Assembly: GCA_900239685.1 (NCBI GenBank)
Contig: OENT01000010.1
Location: forward strand, 186,001 to 250,000
Length of the DNA: 64,000 bases
Direction: 5' to 3'
Origin: Rotaria macrura
Lineage: Eukaryota > Rotifera > Eurotatoria > Philodinida > Philodinidae
Notes under the pieces: model-generated
Told to the model about the DNA's origin: nothing
The model's database searches: none
Seen by the model: the letters and a program-made list of their open reading frames with translations, nothing else
Shown here: one piece after another, positions 1 to 12,321 of the stretch
Numbering within the stretch: position 1 is the stretch's first letter
Layout of the letters: each line of letters starts with the position of its first letter
Made by a program: the position numbers and the translations under genes

Positions 1-2
1 AT

Positions 3-1279
3 CACACTATTGAAAATGCCAATGTCGATTTAGTATCATCTGCGACACGTCAACCTCCAACTACAACACCGACAACATCGGCTAATCGTCGCAGTAATAC
101 ACCATCAAAACCTCCCTATTCGTATATAAGTCTTATTACAATGGCTATACAACACGCACCAACAGGCATGGTGACATTAAATGATATCTATCAATTTATT
201 ATGAACGTATTTCCATATTACCGACAAAATCAGCAACGTTGGCAAAATTCTATACGTCATTCATTATCATTTAATGATTGTTTTGTTAAAGTTCCACGTG
301 GCCCTGATCGACCGGGCAAAGGTTCATATTGGACATTGCATCCTGATGCCGGTAATATGTTTGAAAATGGTTGTTATTTACGAAGACAAAAACGTTTTAA
401 ATGTACAAAACAAGCATCTAAAACTCGATCACGTACATCCAATAATGGACAACAACAGCAGCAACAGCAATCAACATCGAGTATTATATTAACCAATATG
501 AATAAAACTGATGCATCAGCATCAAATACTGATGAATCAGATGATGATAATGAGTCTATTGATAGTGGCAATGCTAGAGATGATGAACATCATCAACCAA
601 TGACTATGGACGGGCAAGTTCATATGCCATTAACACGAACGTCCTCAACAACTCCGACACATATTTCACTCAATCATTCAAATGTAACTATTAATCATTT
701 TACTGCACCTATACCCAAACTTTTATCGACTAATGAAGACAATTATCGTCAACAAACTAGTAAGTTTGAAAAGCGACTCAACAAACAACAATGAAAACTT
801 AAAAATACTAATAATCTGATGTCTTTTAAGGCAATGGTGTTATGATTTCTCCTTCGTCCAAACAACATGAAACATGTCAATCAGTTCCACGTTCTCCTCA
901 AACTCAACCACATCATCACCATCATCACCATCTTCTTCATCATCATTCCCATCAACATTATTCAAATGAACAACAACAACAACAGCAACAACAAGCACAA
1001 CAGTTTTCTACTATTCCTCACACACCTGTTTATGTTGATTTACAACCATTTCCATCTAGTACAACACCAACAGATATTGTCTATTCTGATAATGGTCCAA
1101 CATCAACGACAACAACAGCAAATTATTTTACAACTGAATCATCACCCTCATCATCAACTAATTCACTTCATCCACATTCATCATCTGCTTATTATTTTAC
1201 ACCATTTCCTCCAACGTCTTCACCATCAGTTATAACGAACAACAATGTCATTGACTATCAACAGCCGGTTCGGCTTTAG
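3..1279 (+). CDS. FoxA: FoxA-type forkhead transcription factor (5' end outside the window)
   Basis: This is the C-terminal part of a forkhead (winged-helix) transcription factor, nuclear by family. Two exons are visible, 3-759 and 831-1279, joined by a 71-bp GT-AG intron; the reading frame is already open at base 3, so the start lies upstream. About 401 residues are in view. The forkhead domain covers roughly residues 36-134, opening with [14 protein letters not shown], carrying the recognition helix [15 protein letters not shown] and closing with [13 protein letters not shown]. The wing 2 sequence and the [20 protein letters not shown] stretch are those of FoxA (HNF3) rather than other Fox classes. 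The tail is low complexity: Asp/Ser-rich, then His and Gln runs (about residues 285-325), then Ser/Thr/Pro. By family, FoxA is an endoderm and gut regulator that can bind closed chromatin. The domain call is firm; the FoxA subclass is very likely. Confidence 0.93.
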
Positions 1280-1393
1280 AGATATGAAAAAGACAGCAAC
1301 AAGAAAAAAAATATATATATACATAGAAAACCAAATCGACTAAGCAATACTGTGATGATGATGAAGAAACGAGAATGAATGATAATCATTAAA

Positions 1394-1440
1394 TGTGTGT
1401 GTTTATGTGTGTGTGTGTGTGTGTGTGTATGTGTGTGTGC
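1394..1440. repeat. (TG)n microsatellite
   Basis: Interrupted TG dinucleotide run in the presumed 3' UTR or flank of the FoxA gene. Confidence 0.9.
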
Positions 1441-3324
1441 ATGTCTATGTCTCCGTTCTAATTTATTCAGCTATGTCTTACAATGTGTACAGTGGATTCT
1501 TTATACTCTACCTCATCATTGTTCTTTATTGCATCATTCATTCATATTCTTATTTGAGTACGATACCAATATGCACCTTGTGAAGACATATTGTAGTAGG
1601 CTCAAGTAATAACGAGACAGGGGGGCTTTTTTCCATTGATTGATACTCAATTGATGCCGGTGGTGTTCCTCTTTTCTAACCTCCTCCTTCTTCTCCTCCC
1701 TATGTTTTTTTCTAGTAGACGAAACGAAAATGTCCTAGTGAAATTGACATGAACCTTACGGGGCTCTCCTTTCCTATTCAATTCGTACATTGATTCATTC
1801 CGCTACATACGCACAGAACGGGAGAGAGAGAGAGACACCCTAAAGCAAAAGAAGTAGTGATTGAAATTTTCTTTTCGTACAGTCTTCACCGCCATCATTG
1901 TTACTGCTTGTTTGATACCATGAGTATATGGAAGAAAAAAAAGAGAAAAAGAAGAAGAAGAAAGTAAACCATATATACCGTCTGTTTTACAGCTAGTCTA
2001 ATTGCTGATCGGGTTGACCTACTAGTTATTAAGAGGGCAAGTGTCACTCGTACCATGTAAAGAATGAACAGATCAAGATTTTTTGTGTTAAACTCTTATT
2101 GAGTTCAATTCATATGATAATCTCATTTATATTCGAATTTCGTGCTTCTTTCTTGGGTGTGTTTTGTTTGTCAAGTAAGAAAAGAGGAACAAACCAACGA
2201 GAAGAAAAAAGTTAACCCATGCGACATAACCGTTTACATATATACATATAGATATATGTATATGCGTATGTATATAAATATGTACGATGTGCGTTATTGC
2301 TTGATAGTCAAGCATTAGACGTCGTTGATGTTTGAAACAACATACTATATAAATTCCGATAAATTTCATTTTTAGGTTTTCTGATGAAAAACACATCAAT
2401 TTTATTTGCATTTTAAAGATCTGCTATTATTACTGTAATATATAGTTTACGTCAAAATATGATTGGATAGAAAAATGTCGGCATGCGAACGAACGAGAAT
2501 AAAAGAAATAAAATATTTTTCCATTAGTCGACAATTCGACTGGTTCTTCTACTACTTCTTTTTTTTTCTTCATGTGAGAGTATGTGTGATGCTTGCACGC
2601 ATTTATAATTGCCTCGTTCTTTTGCTTTCCACTTGATAGTAAAATGTGCTATAGTGTGCATGTGCATGATTCTTGATAAGAAACGTAAGCTTCTCCCTCT
2701 CTCTTGCTTTGAGATAAGGCTTCGTTCTTGCTCTCATGCACAGTGCTCTTGAGAGGAGAGAACAGTTGTTGGGGTGGTGATGATGATGCTTGTAAGAGCA
2801 ACCATATCGGCTGAAGCATAATAAAAACAACCTTGTCGACGTTTGTGTCGTTCTTGTCTATGCTTTACGAGAAATATACTAAATGTAGTGAAAAAGTAAA
2901 GTGGACTGATTCAAGTGTGCGTATGGCATGTGCATTTCTATATCACATAAATCGCACCATTTTACTTTCTTTCACTTTTTTTTCTTCCATTTTCTCTTAT
3001 CTTCCTATTAAAAAACAACACCAATGGACTAGTGTATGACAGCTTTGAGTATTCATTCTCTATCCTTTTAGAGTTCGATAGGATTACTTGCTCATTTGGC
3101 ATCTCGGATTTCGCCGCCGTTATCATTACTTTACGAATGTCATCGGATAGGCAAAGCGTGCGACATATACATATACTCTAATGTCGATTGTTTGCGCAAC
3201 GATTTAACAGGATTAATTTATCACAAGCTTTCATCAACGGTTACTCGCAGGAATAAATCTGAACAGAAAAGAAAAAAATTTCTTGGTTTTTTTTTCAAAA
3301 TCAGTTAAAATGAAGCTAAATACA

Positions 3325-3352
3325 AAGAGAAAGAGAAAGAGAAAGAGAAAGA
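3325..3352. repeat. (AAGAGA)n microsatellite
   Basis: Four to five tandem copies of a purine hexamer in non-coding DNA. Confidence 0.85.
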
Positions 3353-6300
3353 ATCTTCTAGTTTTGAATTCGCGAGATTATCTTTCGATGGATAAGTTTC
3401 GTAAAAGATAAATACCATTTATAACATGAACACGAGTAGACAAACATTGTTAATTATGAAATTATCTGTAGAACACTGTTAAAAATGACTACGTTGAATA
3501 AAAATGAATAGGATTCTGTATGTTTGTTGAAATCTGTTCTATGTGAAAGAATCAAAATTCAGATAGTTATTGTGTCGATTGAAAGTCCTTCAATAAGCGT
3601 TACATCATGATATGAAAAACTTAGATACAAAGAAAAAAGTCAAAGCTGTTTAGTATGAATTCGAAGAAAATAATTGATCGAAGAGAGTAATCACTCGTTA
3701 GTCAAGGATTAATTTTGCTTGATGTATGACATCGAAGAATATTTTCTCAATTCTAATTAAATCTTTTCGAGCCAGAAACAACATACATAATGTAATGAAG
3801 CATATAAAATGTATTCCGGGTGGAATGAATCGATGGTGCAAATAAGACAGTTTTCAACATTTTACCATCTGCAACATTTGTCTCGAAATATGCATACTCA
3901 AAATTTTGACTTTTGTTACTTTCCCATAAATATAAATTTTATTATGACAGATTTATTTATACATCTTACGTGCATGCTCTTGAATTGTTTCTATTGAAAG
4001 ATTTTGTTTGCACTGGTAATAGAATTATTATGAGTAAATGTTTTTTTTCTTAAAGTGTGATATTTTAAAGTTTAAAAATATTTCTTCATGACTATTTATC
4101 AATTACTTATGACATGTTCTCAATAGATTATAAAAATAGGTGTACTATTGCTTGTGTTATATCTATTAAATCATATCGAAATAAATGTGAATCGAATGTA
4201 TTTGACGTATTAACAAAAAAAAGAGATTGAAATTGATCTATTGATGAAGACATAATACAACAAAACTTATAATAGTTAAGATATGTTTAAATCAAAACAC
4301 AAGTTGCTATCTATACTTGGCACATGGCTCTATTGTAATCTAATTAATCTTAATAAATTATTAGAAGCAGTTGTATTGTGTTTGTTAAAAGAATTTCCTT
4401 GTACGAATTGTATACACGGGATTAGATGAGACACTTATAAAGATACTTTCGATCGATTTAAAGACTGAAATTCATCATGGAATTGGGTTAATAATTATTT
4501 TATTCTACTAGCATTCGATGAAAACAATCTTGTCTACTGTAGAACAACAGTATGTATATTCACATTCTGCTTGATGCTTTCTACAGTCATACCATTTATT
4601 TAATTATATATGGTGTCTGATAGAAAGAAAACAGTTCAATGTCAAATGAGTCGAACAATGTTTTTGTTTCATTAGAATCCATGAAAAAATCTTTTATATC
4701 GAATGACATTCATAGTCCAATTGAAAACGCCAATTTGAGCGTTTGAGTCTAGGTCGAGATTGATGCTATGAATGTTGAATAAGAATATTTTTAGACAAAG
4801 ATACAATGATAAGAGACAAATTTTTTTCTTTTTTTTTTTGAAAAACTTTATTCATGTATATTCTGACACGAATAAAAATTTCCGGTAATATGTTCACTGT
4901 AAAAAATAATAAAAGTCAACACGATAAAACATTTCGATTAAATGTTCGTTGAACTGGATACTCACTTGTATTTAGATTACCACAATAGTTTAGATCACTC
5001 ATAAGTTAAATTAATAGTTCGTATGAAACAAACAAGTGAACTTGTAATACTAATTCTTCCATAGTTGGATAAATTCATAAATTGAAGCAGATATAAACGA
5101 GTCATAGATGTAATAAGAGATTATACTGTCAATATAAGCTATTCTAAACGTTAAAATCAATGGAATAGTTGATCGTCATCTAACTTGGCTTGAAACCTTC
5201 TGGATGTATTGTATTGGTAACTATAATCGAAAGATTTTAATTAAATAGATGAATTAAATAAAATTATGAAAAATGAATGACCACCGAGAATCAATCAATG
5301 TACTTTACAATCGAAGTCGAACTAATTCCATGAATTATGAATTCGTTGCTAAAAATGAGTAAATCAGTTTATGCTCGAGAAAAAACAATGATATAGGAAT
5401 TAATTATCACGACAATGAACTCATTTAATTTTTAGACAGCAGAATTGTTATTATTTCAAGATCGACCCATCTTCGTATTATTTGTGTGACATGTTCACAT
5501 TGTGATTTTTGCTATTTTTTGTGACAATGAACAAGTATGCTTTATAAGACTAGCTAGTACGGTGGCTTTTATTGGCGTGTAAAATCAGTTATTACTATGT
5601 CATAAAAGACAAATCTTTCTCTCTCTATGTTTTTCGTTCCAAGCTGAAAAAATTGGAGATGTACAATTATTGTCCGGTACCAAGTGAATAAAACCCTATT
5701 CTTTCACAACACCAGCATATAATTGAATCAAATGAAAACTATTCGTCTATTAATTGATTGCATAACTTCAAAATAGAAATGAATTCGAAACTAGAAAATT
5801 TAGATGTTTACCTTGAATAGATTACAAATACTTTTCAATAATTCAATGTAAAGGAAATTACCATATTAGAAAAAAAAACACAAATCATTAGACACAATGA
5901 TAATAAAATTAGTCTAATATTTGCATGGAGAAAATGAATAAGATGATGTTATGAAAATGAAATACTTGTAGACATAAAAATTACACAACCTATTTGAGCA
6001 AGTCATTGAATCCTAATGTAGTAGTCGAAGCTGTCTGTTAGAAAACATCTGTGCGATTGAGTAGCACATCAGTATTGATTTTTAGCTTTAGTGAACTGTT
6101 TAACCTGGAGTTCTGATGAAGTAAAAAGGATATCACAACCTTGACTGATGATATTCCACATGAAGAGAAAAGAAGAAAAAGACAACAAGTTGTAACCATC
6201 GAACACTTTTTCTAATGGTATATGATTCTTTAAAATGATGTCAAGAGTAAATCGAATTCTATTGAAAATGCATTCATCCATCTATTGACAAGAGTAAAGT

Positions 6301-6971
6301 TATTCAAGTCGTTTTCAGAATATATTACCGATTTGGAGCTTAAGTCAATTGACAAACTTTATCTCAATGATTAAGAACGTAATTTAAAAAGAACAATGCA
6401 ACCATATAAATGATTTATATTGTGATTGACAGATTGCATGTCATTTCATATTTTTCTTGAATTGTTTTGATGAATAAACTATATATGACAGTATTATGAC
6501 TTATTTTCATTATAATGCATACAGAACGAATAAAAAAAAGAAATTTTATTACATTCGTCTTCATGGTTTCTTCAAGATCATTGATAGATGTTGTTGTCTA
6601 AATAGAATTATATAACATTGAAGAATAGATTTTATTATTATTTAAAGAATAATGAATTAATATTTATTCATTAGATGTGTTTTCTTTCGAATGTAAATTT
6701 TAACAGAAAATAAAGAAGAAAAATTTAGAAATATCACACAGAAAAACACTACATTCAATTGCTTAACTATAATTGCTAGTGATATTACAATCAACATACG
6801 CAGAAGTTTTAGCACGTTTTATATTCATGGGTTAATACCACTATATTATTAATCATATTCACTAGTTAGTAAAATGTTGCCGATGAAAATAGAAACAGAG
6901 GCAAGAAATTGAATTTTTTTTATAAAATTAGAAAAAGAAATTCGTAGTCTCTTTAGTATTGTATATTTGTC

Positions 6972-9900
6972 TTAGTTGAAATAACGCTTAAAAGGATGCT
7001 TCGGTTCTGAATGGCTTAGTGGTAAGTCAAACTTGTTCAACGATGATTGGTATTTATTGTATATTGCACGAGCAATCATTATTGAGTCACCTAATTACAG
7101 ATATTAAAATAGGTTTAGAATCAAAATGTAATCACACAGAAGAATTACCTTGTGTAGTTGTTGGATAGTTCTTTGTTTCCAACATAAAGAATGGTAATTC
7201 AGCTTCGAGAAATAAACGTTCACTCAAAACACCCTCATTTACTGGTTGACCCTAGATAGATAAACATTTTATTTAAAGTGACATGAATAGAAACGTATGT
7301 ATATGTATATTACTTCGACAAGACATTTTAGTAGAACATCAAAGAAGACGTACCATCGAGGAGCATAATAACTATTAAGTAATATTAGTGTTTGTTAGGC
7401 AATTGTAAATAGCTAATATTTCATTTGTAGACACAAATTCTCAAAGGAATACATCGTTTTCGAATCAAAACTTTATAGACTAAAAGTTAATATCAATAGT
7501 CTAATGAAATTCTCTTCACTATCTATTGCTATGATGATAGTAAGCATTCATAATAATTTTCTTTCTATAAATGTTGTTGTTCTAAAAGAAGAACCGAACG
7601 TTCAAATAGCAACTTGCATATAGTAACATTAAGATAGGACCTGAAGAGAAAACTGTAAAGTGTCTAGGTGAAATCTTTTGATTTTCTTTTATCTTGAGAT
7701 AGAATTAAAAAATTCAATTGGCTTATAATGATGAGCGATGTAGATGATACAGTTTACAGTAATAATCTTCGCAATATTCGAAAGTAACATTATTCTAATT
7801 ACGTAATGTTTCGATGGAAAAGAAAGTTCCATATAAAAATTTAAAATTTAATATTCTTTCGTGTCATTGATGTAGTGGATTACAGTATCTGTTTGACACT
7901 TAAAATTACATTAGAATATCTCTATAGTGATAATCTACAGAGAAAACACCGTTTTCAATCTACTGAGAGTCTATTTAACTATACATGAAATTTAACTTCA
8001 ATAGTCATTTATCAAGTGGGAAAATTTTATATACTTGAATTTTTACTTTAAACGTTTGTAACATGGTGAAGAGAATATTTATTTTTAACTAATTAGAATT
8101 CATTGTCTAATGCATTTTATTCATTGCTACCTTTTCAAGTTAATACTAAACAATATCTATACATACTTTTGAATCATTCCAGACCAGAATTTACTTGCAT
8201 AATCATATAATCCCAATGTATAATTATTTCCCCAGATAGATATTTGAAGTTTAGCATTGAAATTATAAAAATGAATTTCTTCTTCAGTTGTTGCAAATTG
8301 TAATGCATCACTAATCCAATTGCCTAATAGGAATCGACGATCTGAAGCCAAGAGCATTTCAATATCGGCTAAGATATCGACAAGAATAGCCGCTTGAGTA
8401 CTTGAAAAAATTGAAATATGCGAATAAAATAATCAACTATCAATCATAGTAGAAAATCATACCCGACACCATAAAGATCACTACGATTGAAAGCTGCTAT
8501 CAATTGGATGTAATCAATGGCAAATTGATATTGCAATACTTCTTTCGTAATATCTACTAGATCGTATCGAAATAGATCCGAGTCAAGTTCATGCGATGAA
8601 TCAACTAACAATTCCCAAGCTAAAGCTAGAGATCTCAGATCAAAATTGATCTATTATAAAAAATCAAGACGAGTTAGTTTGTTTTCTTCTAACATTTACA
8701 TGCAAATAATACACAACAACTTACAGATTGACCTCGATCAAGTCCTGGTCTACGTAAAATTAACGAATGAGAACCATGTGGATTGAGTCGATAAACTGAA
8801 TATCCTAATATTTGCCATGCGTAGATTGCAGAAGCAGGTATCGTATTAATACTCGAATATCGGCGATTGACAAAATCGACCAACCTAAATAATGACACAT
8901 GAATGCATAAAGTAAATATGACTTTGAATCGAAGTACCATTCACTTAATTCACTATCATTCAATGGAGAGCGCCATGATTGTTCAAGTGCGAATTCATAC
9001 ATAATTTCATTTTGATTTATACCTTCCATTGTAATACCGACACCTATCATCGATTGACCTGAATAATTACGAGCAGCTTGTGGTCCCTAAATATTCGTGT
9101 TCAATATTGTTTATAGAATAAAGACATATAATTACATTAGTAACATTAACTAGAGAGCCAAACAAGAAATTATTACCACCAAAATCATGTAACATATTCC
9201 ATATATAATAATGCCCGTAGAATGATTGAAAACGTGAGTATTGTGGTGCAGCTTCAGAGAAGAGATCCAATAAAATTAGGTGACCCTTATCATAAGACAA
9301 AATAAAACAAATATATATATTATCATATATAGATACAAATTCTTTAAAATTTGCGTACAATAGGAACTTTACTAAGATAACTTTTCACACGATCAGATGT
9401 CCAAAAGCCTTCAAGAAATAACCAAGCTTGCATCACCCTACAATGGATATGTAATAAAGAGGTTCTTCAATGATAGGAAAATCCTTACCAAACAGCATTT
9501 GGATCAACTGTTTGCATTGTTTGAAAGATGCCTGCATTGACGTCCGCCAAATACGTGAGATTACTACGTAGTATATTTTAATAATTAATAAGATATCACA
9601 AAGCATCAAACATACCTAATCGGTGGTGTCATTTCATTGAAAAGATCACAGGCATAATAATGTGAGACTATGTTCAGAGAAACAGTTGTCTAAAATGAAA
9701 AACAAACACAATTTTAGAACTTTTTCTGGTATTCAATTGATGATGTACTATGACGTATATCATATTATTTAATGTCAACTTGTGCAATCTTTAAATGAGA
9801 AGCCTGAAAAATAGTATAGACGAGTTCGCTCTATCAATCTAATGTTAAATGAAATTTAAGACTTCTGTAATCTCTGATTCAACAATTCATCTCACTTTTT

Positions 9901-12118
9901 TTTGTATTAGAATGTAGAGTACTCTTAATCTTACATGAAAGAGTAATATTGTACTTAACAACCTACTTCATTCAATAATGCAACACCAATATTTTGAAAG
10001 AATGGATCAGTTGGATCAAGATACGGCAAACTATGAATTCATATAAATATTTTCCTATTTTGAAAAATATCTTGTAATCAAATAATTACCAAGATTCATT
10101 ACAACCGAAGCCATTCCAGTCCGACGAGTAATAAAATTTTGCAGTTGGAAAATGTCTAGAAAATAATATAACACACATTATCTCTTTTTCTTATCGAAGT
10201 AGCGAAATAGAGGTAGCATTAATGATAATAGGTAACCAAACAGCGGTATATGTCGAGTTTATATACGTATAAATCGAAAAGAATCATTTTTCTCGAACTA
10301 TTTAGACTAATCTCATATGTTGGAACAAACAACTTTGGATACAATAGAAATTAGATATTCAAGCTATCATTCCAGAAAGAAAAACTCACATAGGTGCACT
10401 TCGAGGCATAAAACCAGTAAAAGCAGGTAGTACTGGTATCATTCCAATGTCAGTCATTCGTTGAATTATTTGCTTCGCCAATGTAAATTGTGATTCGTGC
10501 CATTTTTGTGATAATGGACCAGCATGTTTTTGGAGATTACCCATACGATGCCTTGTGTGAACATATAAAATGTCATTCATAACTATATCGAAGAGAATAC
10601 ATGTTTCTCTCTCTATGCTTACCAAGCTAAAAATGCTGGACCTGTAAAATAATCATCTAATTCAGATTGAGTAAACCCGAACTGTAGGAACACCTAGATG
10701 AGTATTGGTATTGAAAATATTCATTCACTTCTTAATTTTCGTTATTGAAAATAAAACACGAACTTTGCTATAAATATATTCCATTCCAGTTGTTGCATAA
10801 ACTAAATTGACACCATTCATAGCCATCCAGTCAATCTCTTTTTCCCATCTTGATCATCAAAAATAAGAAGTGACGAATTCGAACATTGAACAAAAAAATT
10901 AATGTACCTCGAAAAGTTCCAAAACACAGCCGAATAACTGAATGTACATGGATTACCGTACCAACGAAACAAATCATTTGCAACGATTCGAATCGGTTCA
11001 GGTATTGGTATCAATGATAATCCTGTTAGTCGAATATTTTTACCTGACCAGTAAACTAAACAAACAATAGATATAGTGCAATAAAATAACGATTAAAGTC
11101 AATCATACATGAACTGTGTGCAATATATTTGAGATAATAATTGAAACCTGATGCTGCAGCGACACCTGATGATGCTGAAATAAGTATCGAACCTGGTGAA
11201 GAACCGTTAGAAAGCTCGAAGACATCTTTGTCATTGATTGCTAGATCAGACTTAATTGAAACTTGGAAGAGCTGTGCAATGGCAGCGCCATCAAGTACAC
11301 GAGAAATCAAATTTTCTATTGCGTCTGCCGATGATAAAGATACTGTAGGTTTTGGCCATCGAATATCGTTACCGAATGCGCAGGATTCTTTAAAATAATC
11401 AAACAAAATATGATGACTTTTTCTCTTTTGAATCATACAAATTTTTGTCTAGCAGAAATATGCTTGCTCAAGTCAAATCGAAGTATTTCTTTCTCCTCAA
11501 TGATCTAATTCGATTGTAGAGAATAAGTTGACATTCCGATGAGAATATTCAGTTTTATTTAATGTTCATTTTATATGGATATGTTTCCAAACACTATTGA
11601 TGTTAAGGCATGAGTAGAGTCTACGCGGCGAATTCTATTTATATCTACACATCACCTAGAAGATAAAATCTCAACATGCTTTTACCCACACCTATGCAGG
11701 AGCACCCTCAAACCACATTTTAAAAATATAATAATGGAAATCAAGATACACCAATGGAGCTAGATGAAATATGAGGGAAAAGACTATAATTATTTTCCTG
11801 AAATAAAAAAAGACCAATGACTCGAATACACAAGTATGCAATGATTGAAAATTGAGAATATCTAAATCTTCACAAATTATTTTCATATTAAATCGAACAC
11901 AATCAACATACATTTGCTCTAGGACTTTTATTCAATGATAGCTTTTATTGACAACTAGAAAGATATATCTAGAGCTTTGTATTGAAATCAATGAAATTTC
12001 ACTATGATTTAAATATCGTCTAACTTTTCTCCAATATATACGTATATATATATATATATATCGACTTACGATGTAATAAAAGTAGCACGACGACGTATTG
12101 CACTATGGAACGCAACAT
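6972..12118 (-). CDS. NAGLU: alpha-N-acetylglucosaminidase (GH89, NAGLU), 19 exons
   Basis: Lysosomal glycosidase that removes terminal alpha-N-acetylglucosamine from heparan sulfate. Exons in transcript order: 12118-12070, 11387-11109, 11055-10908, 10848-10764, 10693-10623, 10551-10390, 10155-10090, 10030-9967, 9689-9616, 9563-9489, 9437-9359, 9285-9136, 9086-8938, 8884-8725, 8650-8463, 8400-8167, 7371-7314, 7251-7149 and 7090-6972. All joins keep frame with GT-AG sites and give 770 residues; the human protein has 743. Exon 1 encodes a signal peptide (MLRSIVQYVVVLLLLHQSCA), separated by a 682-bp intron. Family landmarks include KEIDWMAMNGVNL, GPAFLAWHRMGNL and PVLPAFTGFMP. The two catalytic glutamates of GH89 are seen as E327 in DLFNEMTPP and E461 in GINQNEIMYE. 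The tail YYAPRW...NKY also matches. Most introns are about 50-100 bp. Identity is secure; the first exon is inferred from splice phase and the signal peptide. Confidence 0.94.
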
Positions 12119-12321
12119 CACATTATCTAGAGAGCACAGGTTTAGTTTATTGTTGGGTTCTTTCTTTGTCTCTGCGAAGATATGGAATAAAGATAAAAAG
12201 AAACAAAGATCAACAAATAACAGAACAGAAGTGAAAAAAATCCAACAGCTTGATAACTTAGTTCTAGATTAAGAAACAAAATGAACTGTTTGCTTTTCGT
12301 TTATTTCTGTTTTTTTTTCTA
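12119..12321 (-). promoter_or_regulatory. PSMD12-NAGLU intercistronic gap with poly(A) signal and acceptor-like AG
   Basis: Both flanking genes read on the minus strand. A minus-strand AATAAA (12305-12300) lies 17 bases past the PSMD12 stop. A CTGTGCTCTCTAG acceptor-like sequence ends 8 bases before the NAGLU ATG. The arrangement could be a 5'-UTR intron end or a trans-splice site; sequence alone does not decide. Confidence 0.4.

Larger units (their letters stand above)
1280..6971. other. intergenic region between convergent FoxA and NAGLU genes
   Basis: No gene is supported here. The first 2 kb holds a (TG)n microsatellite, purine-rich (AG)n and (GAAA)n tracts and poly-T/C runs, which probably include the FoxA 3' UTR. 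From about 3.4 kb on the DNA is plain AT-rich sequence without conserved open frames. The open frames present are under 100 codons, with no recognisable domain or splice partners. Confidence 0.6.

Noticed and set aside
374-571. Antisense open frame across the FoxA exon
   Set aside because: It is the reverse reading of the Gln/Asp-rich FoxA coding sequence (giving poly-Cys).
2127-3308. Several open frames of 68-94 codons in low-complexity DNA after FoxA
   Set aside because: No recognisable domain; composition follows the AT and purine repeats, no splice partners, and both strands are open in the same places.
11141-11398. Plus-strand open frame of 85 codons
   Set aside because: It is the complement of NAGLU exon 2, which has clear family identity on the minus strand.
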